DNA of 10,249 nt from Actinomycetota bacterium (lineage in GTDB: Bacteria > Actinomycetota > Actinomycetes > Actinomycetales > Microbacteriaceae): the NCBI GenBank assembly GCA_009704155.1, contig WLES01000015.1, positions 1 through 10,249 on the forward strand, given 5' to 3'. Of the stretch, positions 1 to 5,946 are shown piece by piece. Position numbers and translations under genes: made by a program. The notes below the pieces were generated by a model. It saw nothing but the letters and a program-made list of their open reading frames with translations, did not search any database and was not told where the DNA came from. Numbering within the stretch: the stretch's first letter is position 1; each line of letters starts with the position of its first letter.

Positions 1-1
1 C

Positions 2-196
2 GCGAAGGCCCTCGTCGTCGGAATCGATTCCGACCGATGCTTCCCACTGGAACAACAAATTGCCCTCGCAGAGCACTTGCCTAACCACATCGGGGGTAGG
101 GATGCCTTCGTCATGTCGTCACCGTTCGGTCACGACGCATTCCTCATTGACGACGAAACGACCGGCTCGTTACTTCGAAAGCTTCTCGACGCGTAG
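2..196 (+). CDS. metX: Homoserine O-acetyltransferase, C-terminal end (partial, 5' cut by window edge)
   Basis: Only the last 64 codons are present, in the frame whose first full codon starts at base 2, ending in TAG at 194-196. MetX is an alpha/beta-hydrolase-fold cytosolic enzyme that transfers an acetyl group from acetyl-CoA to L-homoserine, an early step of methionine synthesis. The fragment begins with a hydrophobic beta strand followed by GIDSDRCFP and later has SPFGHDAFL. These match the family's last two catalytic triad positions, the Asp of SDxLFP (fragment residue 11) and the His of GHDAFL (residue 44). Their 33-residue spacing equals that of Asp304/His337 in the Haemophilus enzyme as I remember it. 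The nucleophile Ser lies outside the window. The usual Leu of SDxLF is Cys here. The gene runs 27 bases into the convergent mannosyltransferase gene. Succinyl-specific relatives cannot be excluded from the C-terminus alone. Confidence 0.88.
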   Translation, partial: AKALVVGIDSDRCFPLEQQIALAEHLPNHIGGRDAFVMSSPFGHDAFLIDDETTGSLLRKLLDA

Positions 197-1384
197 AGCG
201 CGAATCGTCGCAATTGCGGCGACCACGAGAACCGCAACCTCGACGGCGTTGCGCAACGTGATGAGCATGAGCGGCGAATACTGAAGGTCAACGAAATCAA
301 AGTACGCATAAGGGTAAAGAACGTGCGTGAGAACGGCGATGATGCCGATTCCGAACAACAAAGTCGGTGACCACCGCGGGTGAAACCAGATGACGAGAAC
401 CGCGACCGCTACGCCGTACCACGACACAAATTGCGGCGAACCAACCTTGTTCACAACGACGAGCATTGAGACGAGCAGCGTGATGGTTGCGGCAAAAGGG
501 AACCCAGCTGGGCGGTCTTTCACTCGAACAGTTAATCGCAGCACGGCGAGCGCAACGATTCCCAGGGCGATGGCTGCGATGGCCGTTATCAACGTCGACA
601 CCTCGGCAGTCCCAGGGCCAACGACTTCGAACGTGAAGATTTCAGGAGTGAAGATAACCCGAGACACACCACCCGCCCACGCGTCCCACAACCACGGCGT
701 TGCGGCGACAGCCTCAATCTGAATCCCGCGACCCTGCTGGCTTCCGAGGAAGCTCAACACATGTGCCGGGTCTCCCAGCGCGACACCGACGCCGCCAATG
801 AGAACAGCAGAAACGAAGGCCCAGCGGGCCACAGTGCTCCCTCGATTGGTGAGAAGCGCGGAAAGGCCCAACACGATTGGCCACACCTTGATCCAGGTTG
901 CTATCGCAATGACGACACCGGCAACTCGCGGACTCCGCTCAACAAGGGCAATGGCGGCAATCGCCAGTGCCACCGTCACCACGTCGATTCGACCGAGGGC
1001 GATCGGGCCGAGCACTGCGAGAAAAAGCAACCATGCAAACGCTGCCGCGATGCTTCGACGGGCGAGAACCCACCACGCAATACCGTCCACGGCAATGCAC
1101 AAGCCAAACCACAGGTTCAATCCGTATGCACCGATTGTCATGGGAATCAGTGCGAGGTATGGATACACGCCGTCCGTGGTCAGTCCCGGCCACAACCCCG
1201 ACGTCATCGCCTCAGCTATCCACAACGGATAGGTGTAGGTGATATCTCCGAGTGGCTGATTGGGAGCACGAAGATTCTCGGTAATCAACACAAGGTGAAC
1301 AACGACAAAAAAGATTGCGCCGATCCACCACAGCGCCCGCGTCGACACGACCGGGCTAGCCGTTTCTGGATTGGAGGCGCGCAC
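170..1384 (-). CDS. GT87 (DUF2029) family polyprenol-phosphate-mannose-dependent mannosyltransferase, integral membrane
   Basis: The 404-residue product is almost entirely hydrophobic, with roughly ten membrane segments, as expected for GT-C fold transferases of family GT87. These enzymes add mannose from polyprenyl-phosphate-mannose to envelope glycolipids or glycans on the outer face of the actinobacterial membrane. Family-like signatures are GDITYTYPLW in the first outer loop (46-55), with an acidic residue at the usual catalytic place, GRID at 131-134, the Lys of TWIKVWPI (K166), QQGRGIQIEA (216-225) and NKVGSPQF (312-319). Length fits the family. The start is GTG at 1384, with no Shine-Dalgarno sequence but a TAGGCT exactly 6 bases upstream. 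Its 3' end overlaps convergent metX by 27 bases, and the TAA stop lies at 170-172. The acceptor (phosphatidylinositol mannoside, lipomannan-like polymer or other) cannot be read from sequence, and neighbours give no hint. Confidence 0.82.
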   Translation of the reverse strand: MRASNPETASPVVSTRALWWIGAIFFVVVHLVLITENLRAPNQPLGDITYTYPLWIAEAMTSGLWPGLTTDGVYPYLALIPMTIGAYGLNLWFGLCIAVDGIAWWVLARRSIAAAFAWLLFLAVLGPIALGRIDVVTVALAIAAIALVERSPRVAGVVIAIATWIKVWPIVLGLSALLTNRGSTVARWAFVSAVLIGGVGVALGDPAHVLSFLGSQQGRGIQIEAVAATPWLWDAWAGGVSRVIFTPEIFTFEVVGPGTAEVSTLITAIAAIALGIVALAVLRLTVRVKDRPAGFPFAATITLLVSMLVVVNKVGSPQFVSWYGVAVAVLVIWFHPRWSPTLLFGIGIIAVLTHVLYPYAYFDFVDLQYSPLMLITLRNAVEVAVLVVAAIATIRALRVEKLSK

Positions 1385-1390
1385 ATCGCA

Positions 1391-1396
1391 AGCCTA
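1391..1396 (-). promoter_or_regulatory. Predicted -10 element (TAGGCT) of the mannosyltransferase gene, leaderless geometry
   Basis: On the minus strand TAGGCT fits the actinobacterial TANNNT -10 pattern and is followed by six bases (TGCGAT) and then the GTG start, so transcription would begin at or next to the start codon. No purine-rich ribosome-binding site lies between. No convincing -35 hexamer is seen; 17 bases upstream there is only CAGTTT. The identical hexamer serves as the proposed -10 of kgd. Confidence 0.45.
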
Positions 1397-1412
1397 AACG
1401 CCGTCACGAATC

Positions 1413-1418
1413 TAAACT
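1413..1418 (+). promoter_or_regulatory. Predicted -10 element (TAAACT) of the flavin oxidoreductase gene, leaderless geometry
   Basis: TAAACT fits TANNNT and is followed by six bases (GAGGTC) and the ATG at 1425. GAGG at 1419-1422 is only two bases from the start codon, too close to act as a normal ribosome-binding site, so leaderless initiation fits better. A 17-base spacer would place the -35 at 1390-1395, on top of the divergent gene's -10. No recognisable -35 sequence is present. Confidence 0.45.
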
Positions 1419-1424
1419 GAGGTC

Positions 1425-2504
1425 ATGACCGTCCCAGCTCTGTTCCAACCACTCACAATTCGCTCAGTGACCTTCCGTAACCGCATTTGGCTTTCTCCCC
1501 TGTGCGAATATTCAGCAGGACGCGACGGCGTGCCAACGGATTGGCACCTCGTTCACCTTGGTTCTGTCGCAATCGGTCGCGCAGGTTTGGTCATGGCGGA
1601 AGCGACGGGCATCAACGATGTCGCCCGCATTTCACCGCACGACGTTGGAATTTGGACAGACGCTCAGGAAGCAGGCTGGAAGCGCGTAACCGACTTTATC
1701 CACTCCCAAGGCGTCGTCGCTGGAATCCAGTTGGCGCACGCCGGTCGTAAAGCCTCGACCGCTCCGGGCTGGGGCGCCGACTACGAGGATTCAGCGAACG
1801 CAGAGCAGGGTGGTTGGGAGACTGTCGGACCATCGAGTCTCGCCTTCGGAAATTACAACCCGCCCGTTGCACTCGACATCGCGGGGATCGACCAGACGGT
1901 GGCGGATTGGGCCGCGGCGGCTCAGCGTGCACTGCGCGCAGGCTTCGACGTTCTTGAAGTTCATGCCGCTCACGGCTATCTGCTCCACCAGTTCCTCTCA
2001 CCCATCGCCAATGACCGCACCGATGACTACGGTGGGTCTCTGGAAAATCGCGCACGACTTTTGCTGCGCATCATCCGCGCTGTCCGCGAAGTTGCCGGCG
2101 ACGACGTTCCCCTCTTTCTCCGCGTCAGCGCAACCGACTGGACTCCAGAGGGTCTCCAACCCGAAGAGGTCGAACACGTCGCTGCATGGGCTCACGAAGC
2201 AGGCGCTGACCTCATCGATACATCGACCGGTGGAATCCAATCAGGGATTCCCATTCCCACCGGTCCCGGTTACCAAGTCACTTTTGCCACGGGTATCAAG
2301 CGCACCGCTGAAGTTCCCGTCAACGCGGTCGGGCTCATCACCGATCCGCACCAAGCAAATGAGATCGTTGAAACCGGTCAGGCTGACGCCGTCATGCTCG
2401 GTCGAGAAATGATGCGCGACCCGCACTTCGCCTTACGCGCATCCACCGCGCTCGGGTACAAACTGCCCTACTGGCCTGAGCAGTACGAGCGCGCGCAACC
2501 CTAA
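1425..2504 (+). CDS. NADH:flavin oxidoreductase, Old Yellow Enzyme family, YqjM-like class
   Basis: This 359-residue protein is a complete FMN-binding TIM barrel of the Old Yellow Enzyme family, which reduces activated C=C bonds (enals, enones, nitro compounds) using NAD(P)H. It belongs with the YqjM-type, bacterial class. SPLCEYS near the N-terminus supplies the redox-tuning Cys (C27) and the Tyr (Y29). QLAHAGRKA (102-110) is the flavin-contact strand. HAAHGY holds the substrate-binding pair H180/H183 and Y185, followed by SPIANDRTDDYGGSLENRARL. R233 (LRVSATDW) and GREMMRDP (from G326) contact FMN. The C-terminal QYER carries R356, matching the arginine that in YqjM reaches into the partner subunit's active site. 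Start at ATG 1425 gives the normal N-terminus (ALFQPLTIRSVTFRNRI). The natural substrate is unknown; such enzymes are usually assigned to detoxification of electrophiles. The stop overlaps that of the convergent kinase gene. Confidence 0.93.
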   Translation: MTVPALFQPLTIRSVTFRNRIWLSPLCEYSAGRDGVPTDWHLVHLGSVAIGRAGLVMAEATGINDVARISPHDVGIWTDAQEAGWKRVTDFIHSQGVVAGIQLAHAGRKASTAPGWGADYEDSANAEQGGWETVGPSSLAFGNYNPPVALDIAGIDQTVADWAAAAQRALRAGFDVLEVHAAHGYLLHQFLSPIANDRTDDYGGSLENRARLLLRIIRAVREVAGDDVPLFLRVSATDWTPEGLQPEEVEHVAAWAHEAGADLIDTSTGGIQSGIPIPTGPGYQVTFATGIKRTAEVPVNAVGLITDPHQANEIVETGQADAVMLGREMMRDPHFALRASTALGYKLPYWPEQYERAQP

Positions 2505-3430
2505 GCGCCGAACGAGACTTCGTCGAGGCGTGGTGGATCAGCGCCCTCGCGCTGCACGGTGATTGCCGCGCACTGAAGAGATTCGGCGACGATTGACGCG
2601 ATTGCGGCTGACCTCAGAGCGTGCAGAGCTCCACGCTTGGATACATCGAGCATTTCGCGATGAAACAGCGAGGCGATGAGCCCTGCCATGAACGAGTCCC
2701 CAGCACCGATCGTGTCAGACACCGTCACGGCGGGTGCGATGAATTCGGAGACATCGTTGTCGCTCGTCACAACAGTGGCGCCGTAACCACCAGCGGTGAC
2801 GACTACGAGCGCAGGGCCCAAACGCGACCACACGGTAGCCGTTTCGACGGGAGTCCGATCGGGGTACAGCCACTCAAGATCTTCGTCTGACGCCTTGACG
2901 ACATCGGCCAGTGCAACGTACTGCTCGACGAGCTTCGCCGCTTCCGCGCGATCACCCATGAGGGACGGACGAGAATTCGGGTCAAACGTGACGAGACACG
3001 TGTCACGCAAACGGCGGACTGCCTCGAGGACACGAACTCCACCCGGTGCCATGACAGCACCGATTGAGCCTGTGTGGACTGCGCGCGGAACGAAATCGAT
3101 GTCGTCCGTCCAGTCCCAATCGAAGTCGAAAAGGTAGTGGGCTGCGCCGTCACTACCAATTGTCGCGGTCGCGGTGGACGTCTTGGTTGCGCGACGCGAG
3201 CCACTGGTGAGTGTTACTCCCGAGTTGCTTGTGTGCTCAACAATCAGGGCACCGAGCTCGTCATCGGCGAATCTCGTTGACAGCGCGGCCGAAACGCCGA
3301 GCCTCGACACTCCGACTGCGACGTTCATCGGTGAACCTCCGGGGTGCGCGCCTTCCGAACCATTGCGTCGGACGATGTCGATGCACGCCTCTCCAATCGC
3401 GAGAACTACGGGCGCGTCCGAGTTTGTCAT
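2501..3430 (-). CDS. PfkB-family carbohydrate kinase (fructokinase-like)
   Basis: The 309-residue protein is a full-length ribokinase/PfkB-fold cytosolic kinase that phosphorylates a sugar with ATP. The first family signature is at 31-45 (GGSPMNVAVGVSRLG, substrate site and lid base). The second is DTIGAGDSFMAGL at 239-251, containing the anion hole GAGD and the catalytic base D245. FDPNSRPSL in the middle and VVTAGGYGA before the ATP site are also typical. The overall pattern, including IGEACIDIV at the start, is closest to fructokinases, but PfkB substrate choice cannot be read safely. The start is ATG at 3430, 9 bases after the stop of the upstream CorC-family gene on the same strand, without a good Shine-Dalgarno sequence. 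It may be read from that transcript or from its own promoter at 3437-3442. Its TAG stop and the TAA of the convergent oxidoreductase share the four bases CTAA. Confidence 0.9.
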   Translation of the reverse strand: MTNSDAPVVLAIGEACIDIVRRNGSEGAHPGGSPMNVAVGVSRLGVSAALSTRFADDELGALIVEHTSNSGVTLTSGSRRATKTSTATATIGSDGAAHYLFDFDWDWTDDIDFVPRAVHTGSIGAVMAPGGVRVLEAVRRLRDTCLVTFDPNSRPSLMGDRAEAAKLVEQYVALADVVKASDEDLEWLYPDRTPVETATVWSRLGPALVVVTAGGYGATVVTSDNDVSEFIAPAVTVSDTIGAGDSFMAGLIASLFHREMLDVSKRGALHALRSAAIASIVAESLQCAAITVQREGADPPRLDEVSFGA

Positions 3431-3436
3431 GCCCCA

Positions 3437-3442
3437 ACTTTA
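3437..3442 (-). promoter_or_regulatory. Predicted -10 element (TAAAGT) of the sugar kinase gene, overlapping the upstream stop codon
   Basis: Reading the minus strand, TAAAGT is followed by TGGGGC and then the kinase ATG, again a six-base spacing consistent with a leaderless transcript. The first three bases (TAA) are the stop codon of the upstream CorC-family gene, so the promoter would be built into the end of that gene. With so short a gap, read-through and re-initiation is an equally good explanation. Confidence 0.35.
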
Positions 3443-4468
3443 GCGGCGACGGGTGGCGTCTTGGACTTCGCCAATGAGCTCTTCGATGATGTCCTCAAGG
3501 AACAAAAGGCCTTCCGTCTCGCCGCTCGCATCGAACACGCGCGCGATGTGAGCACCGGTTTTACGCAATTGCGCCAGGGCGTCTTCGAGGTCGAGCCCGC
3601 GATACAGCGATGTCAATTGGCGGACACGCTTGGCAGGGATGGGCTCGTCGTCGTCTCGATCGATGATGTCCTTGAGGTGGATGTACCCCGTCGGTTCACC
3701 TGCCTCGTCGATCAACACGTATCGGCTGAAACCTCGTTGTGCGACTTCGCGTTCGACGTCGAGAGGCGTTGAACCCTCAGGCAGGGTCACAATGTCGGCA
3801 AGGGGAACCGTGATGTCGGACACCTTCTTCGAGGTGAATTCGATTGTTGCGCTGACAGCGCCAGCGCGGTCATCGAACTTTCCCTCTTTTTGGGATTGTT
3901 CAACGATGGTGGCCATCTCATCGAGAGTGAATACCGACTGTGCTTCGTCTTTGGGTTCGAAGCCACTCCATCGCACCAGAATGTTGGCCATCCAGTTGAG
4001 TGCGAAGATGACGGGCTTGAACGCGAACGCAACGGCGGCAAGCGGCGGCGCAAGAATCAGCACAGCGCGGTCAGGCACCGAGAACGCAAGGTTCTTCGGC
4101 ACCATTTCCCCAACCACCACGTGCAAAACGGTGACGATCAGAATCGTGAGCACGAGCGCGATAGCCGAAATTGCCTCATACGAGAGCGGCAGTCCGTGAA
4201 GGAGATCGTCAAACAAATGGTGGATGGCCGGTTCTGACACACCGAGAATGAGAAGCGAACACACGGTGATACCGAGTTGTGATGTCGCGAGCATGAGGCT
4301 CGCCCGTTCCATTGCCTTCAGGGCAACACCAGCCGCCCACGAACCGGCCTGGGCCTTTGGTTCGATTTGGCTGCGTCGCGCTGCGACGACGGCAAACTCA
4401 GCGCCAACGAAGAACGCGTTGACGGCAAGGAGCACCCACAGCCAGATGATTCCGGACAAATCAGTCAT
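3440..4468 (-). CDS. CNNM/CorC-family membrane protein, short form (DUF21 + CBS pair, no CorC_HlyC domain)
   Basis: This 342-residue protein has an N-terminal DUF21 membrane domain (about 1-180, three to four segments) followed by a CBS pair (about 215-335). It belongs to the family annotated as hemolysin-like and now linked to Mg2+ (and other divalent cation) export or homeostasis. Visible landmarks are GAEFAVVAARRSQIE (22-36), SEPA (78-81), the conserved GEMVPKN (120-126) and the closing LEDIIEELIGEV (324-335). It stops there, so the acidic CorC_HlyC domain of the neighbouring paralogue is absent. The CBS entry MTPR of the paralogue is ITVP here, and the DEYGGTAG loop is replaced by DASGETEG, which may change nucleotide binding. 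ATG at 4468 is preceded by GAGGTG and overlaps the upstream gene's end by 8 bases, so the two are translated as a pair. The full and truncated arrangement resembles the mycobacterial Rv1842c/Rv1841c pair. Confidence 0.88.
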   Translation of the reverse strand: MTDLSGIIWLWVLLAVNAFFVGAEFAVVAARRSQIEPKAQAGSWAAGVALKAMERASLMLATSQLGITVCSLLILGVSEPAIHHLFDDLLHGLPLSYEAISAIALVLTILIVTVLHVVVGEMVPKNLAFSVPDRAVLILAPPLAAVAFAFKPVIFALNWMANILVRWSGFEPKDEAQSVFTLDEMATIVEQSQKEGKFDDRAGAVSATIEFTSKKVSDITVPLADIVTLPEGSTPLDVEREVAQRGFSRYVLIDEAGEPTGYIHLKDIIDRDDDEPIPAKRVRQLTSLYRGLDLEDALAQLRKTGAHIARVFDASGETEGLLFLEDIIEELIGEVQDATRRR

Positions 4469-5765
4469 CGTTCACCTCACGAGGAGTAAACCGAACGCGA
4501 TCAATGCGTCGCCCGTCCATTCGTTCAACGATGAAGACACCCGTGTCGGTTTCGAGGGTTTGGCCGACGTCAGGGATGGTTCCCCACTCCGAGAGCAAGT
4601 ACCCACCGACGGTTTCCCAGGGACCCTCCTCGGGGACATCAATCCCGGCCTGTTCGCTCAACTCGTCTGGGCGGAGCCCAGCGGGGAATGTCACATAACC
4701 GTTCGCGCGAACAATACCCGCGCGCGTCCGATCGTGTTCGTCGCTGACTTCACCGATAAGTTCCTCGATCAGGTCTTCGAGGGTCGCAATCCCGGCTGTC
4801 CCGCCGTACTCGTCGACGACAATCGACATTTGGTATCCGCGCGTGCGGAGCTCGCCGAGAAGCGTATCGAGTTGCATGGTTTCCGGGACGCGAAGTGCCT
4901 CGCCGAGAAGGGCGCCCGCCGGCACGTCGGCACGGCGGTCGCGCGGCACGGCGACAGCCTGCTTGATGTGGACAAGACCGACGATGTCGTCAGCGTCCTC
5001 ATCGATGACGGGAAAGCGAGAGAAGCCCGTCTTGCGGGCAAGAGCGATGATGTCGGCCGCGGTGTCCCCCACTTTGACGGTCGCAACTCGCGTGCGCGGA
5101 GTCATGATGTCTTGAGCCTGGTGTTGCGAGAACGATAGAGCTTTTCCGAGAAGTGTCGCAGTGTCTTCCTCTAGACCGCCGTGCATCGACGAGTGTCGGA
5201 CGGCAGAAGCGAGCTCCTCGGCGGTTCTCGCCGACGACAACTCCTCCTTGGGCTCGACGCCAAACATTCGGACAATTCCGTTTGACGCGGCGACGAGCAT
5301 CCAAATGAATGGAGAGAACACCCACGTGAACGCCAACTGGAACGGGGCAACAAACTTAACAACGCGCCGCGGAGCCGAGAGCGCCAAGTTCTTGGGGTAT
5401 AGCTCGCCAATAATCATCGACAACACAGTTGCCAGGGTGATTGCTGTCACCGCGGCGACAATGTCAGCCGACCCCTCCGAAAGCCCCCACGACTGGAGAG
5501 TTGGCGACAGCAGCGCTGACACAGCCGGCTCCATCGTCCAGCCCGTGAGAAGTGTGGTGAGTGTAATTCCCAACTGTGCAGCGGAGAGATGAGTCGACGT
5601 GCGGGTGAGTGCTTTGATCGCTGGAGTGAAACCCGATTCGCCTGCTGTTCGACGGGCCTCAAGATCGCTTCGATCGAGAGTGACAAGCGCGAACTCGGAC
5701 GCAACAAAGAATCCTGTGCCGATTGTGAGAAGGACTCCGACACCAATCATCAACCATTCAGTCAC
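4461..5765 (-). CDS. CNNM/CorC-family membrane protein, full-length form (DUF21 + CBS pair + CorC_HlyC)
   Basis: The 434-residue protein carries all three parts of the CorC/CNNM family: a DUF21 membrane domain (about 1-190), a CBS pair (221-340, opening with MTPR at 221-224) and a C-terminal CorC_HlyC domain (about 350-430, with GPWETVGGYLL). Conserved landmarks are ASEFALVTLDRSDLE (22-36), MEPA (78-81), GELYPKN (120-126) and VVDEYGGTAG (316-325). The membrane landmarks fall at exactly the same residue numbers as in the following short paralogue, so the two arose by duplication. Known relatives are dimeric Mg2+ transporters regulated by Mg-ATP binding at the CBS pair; metal specificity here is inferred. 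The start is GTG at 5765, supported by AGGTGAG at 5771-5777 on the minus strand, and the first bases GTGA overlap the stop of a possible 19-codon upstream ORF. It is the first large gene of a probable transcript with the short form and perhaps the sugar kinase. Confidence 0.92.
   Translation of the reverse strand: MTEWLMIGVGVLLTIGTGFFVASEFALVTLDRSDLEARRTAGESGFTPAIKALTRTSTHLSAAQLGITLTTLLTGWTMEPAVSALLSPTLQSWGLSEGSADIVAAVTAITLATVLSMIIGELYPKNLALSAPRRVVKFVAPFQLAFTWVFSPFIWMLVAASNGIVRMFGVEPKEELSSARTAEELASAVRHSSMHGGLEEDTATLLGKALSFSQHQAQDIMTPRTRVATVKVGDTAADIIALARKTGFSRFPVIDEDADDIVGLVHIKQAVAVPRDRRADVPAGALLGEALRVPETMQLDTLLGELRTRGYQMSIVVDEYGGTAGIATLEDLIEELIGEVSDEHDRTRAGIVRANGYVTFPAGLRPDELSEQAGIDVPEEGPWETVGGYLLSEWGTIPDVGQTLETDTGVFIVERMDGRRIDRVRFTPREVNDD
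4473..4478 (-). promoter_or_regulatory. Ribosome-binding site (GAGGTG) of the short CorC-family gene
   Basis: GAGGTG lies four bases before the ATG at 4468, inside the last codons of the upstream paralogue. It fixes the start of the short form and shows that this gene uses a Shine-Dalgarno start, unlike the sugar kinase next downstream. Confidence 0.6.
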
Positions 5766-5821
5766 GTCAACTCACCTGAATTCAGCGTGAGACGTGACCA
5801 CTGTTTATGGTGACCGTCCAT
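5762..5821 (-). CDS. Possible 19-codon leaderless upstream ORF ahead of the CorC-family operon
   Basis: On the minus strand an ATG at 5821 begins MDGHHKQWSRLTLNSGELT, with TGA at 5764-5762. The TGA overlaps the GTG start of the long CorC-family gene (sequence GTGA), the classic coupling arrangement. The ATG stands exactly six bases after TATACT, the best -10 hexamer in the window, so the ORF would begin at the very 5' end of the message. It has no recognisable homology, and its own coding potential is too short to judge. The same DNA also contains the CorC gene's AGGTGAG ribosome-binding site, so ribosomes reading the small ORF would pass through it. It could equally be plain 5' untranslated sequence. 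Confidence 0.35.
   Translation of the reverse strand: MDGHHKQWSRLTLNSGELT
5771..5777 (-). promoter_or_regulatory. Ribosome-binding site (AGGTGAG) of the long CorC-family gene
   Basis: AGGTGAG sits five bases before the GTG at 5765 and supports that start over any downstream ATG. It lies within the possible upstream 19-codon ORF. Confidence 0.6.
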
Positions 5822-5827
5822 TGCCCA

Positions 5828-5833
5828 AGTATA
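5828..5833 (-). promoter_or_regulatory. Predicted -10 element (TATACT) of the CorC-family operon
   Basis: TATACT on the minus strand is one mismatch from TATAAT. The expected transcription start, about seven bases on, coincides with an ATG at 5821. The -35 region is poor (TGTGTT with a 16-base spacer). The message would have a leader of about 56 bases before the long CorC gene. Confidence 0.5.
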
Positions 5834-5864
5834 CGAGTCACGCCACGACAACACAGGGTTGCGC

Positions 5865-5883
5865 CCCACCGCAATGAGGTGGG
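5865..5883. repeat. Inverted repeat CCCACC-N7-GGTGGG abutting the kgd -10 element
   Basis: A perfect 6+6 inverted repeat with a seven-base centre (GCAATGA) ends at 5883, immediately before the TAGGCT proposed as the kgd -10. It would occupy the -35/-10 spacer of kgd and lie upstream of the divergent CorC promoter, a natural operator position for a repressor of kgd. A six-base arm is short enough to occur by chance, so no regulator is proposed. Confidence 0.35.
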
Positions 5884-5889
5884 TAGGCT
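5884..5889 (+). promoter_or_regulatory. Predicted -10 element (TAGGCT) of kgd
   Basis: TAGGCT matches TANNNT and lies 57 bases before the kgd start, giving a leader of about 50 bases that includes the Shine-Dalgarno sequence. The nearest -35-like sequence is TTGCGC at 5859-5864 with a long 19-base spacer. This is the most plausible promoter in the gap on this strand, but it rests on sequence pattern only. Confidence 0.35.
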
Positions 5890-5897
5890 GGACTGTG

Positions 5898-5913
5898 GTG
5901 GTTGCCAAACCAC
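5898..5913 (+). repeat. Small hairpin at the predicted 5' end of the kgd mRNA
   Basis: GTGGTT, loop GCCA, then AACCAC form a perfect six-pair stem with a four-base loop. If transcription starts near 5896 the hairpin would sit at the extreme 5' end of the message, a place where such stems can slow decay. It has no U-tract and is not a terminator. Confidence 0.4.
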
Positions 5914-5930
5914 GATTCATTCCACGCAAT

Positions 5931-5937
5931 GAGGTGA
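5931..5937 (+). promoter_or_regulatory. Ribosome-binding site (GAGGTGA) of kgd
   Basis: GAGGTGA is nine bases before the GTG at 5947 and decides this start. The resulting N-terminus matches the family, with the GDFGANDWLVEEMYEAW helix starting at residue 13. Confidence 0.7.
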
Positions 5938-5946
5938 CAACAAGCA

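Larger units (their letters stand above)
5870..5936 (+). repeat. 12-base direct repeat in the kgd leader (copies at 5870-5881 and 5925-5936)
   Basis: CGCAATGAGGTG occurs twice on the plus strand, 55 bases apart, each preceded by CCAC-like sequence. The downstream copy carries the GAGGTG of the kgd ribosome-binding site. The upstream copy overlaps the inverted repeat just ahead of the -10. It may be a local duplication of the ribosome-binding region or a repeated protein site. Confidence 0.5.

Noticed and set aside
761..1420. 219-codon plus-strand frame opposite the mannosyltransferase gene
   Set aside because: Rich in His, Arg, Asn and Gln in the way expected when a hydrophobic membrane gene is read in reverse; no family motif, and the opposite strand has a complete GT87 protein.
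3630..4199. 189-codon plus-strand frame opposite the short CorC gene
   Set aside because: Ser/Arg-rich antisense shadow without motifs; the minus-strand gene explains the region fully.
4224..5138. 304-codon open frame on the plus strand across both CorC-family genes
   Set aside because: It is antisense to two clear family members with intact domains, shows no domain or hydrophobic pattern of its own, and crosses their junction; a long antisense frame is common at this base composition.
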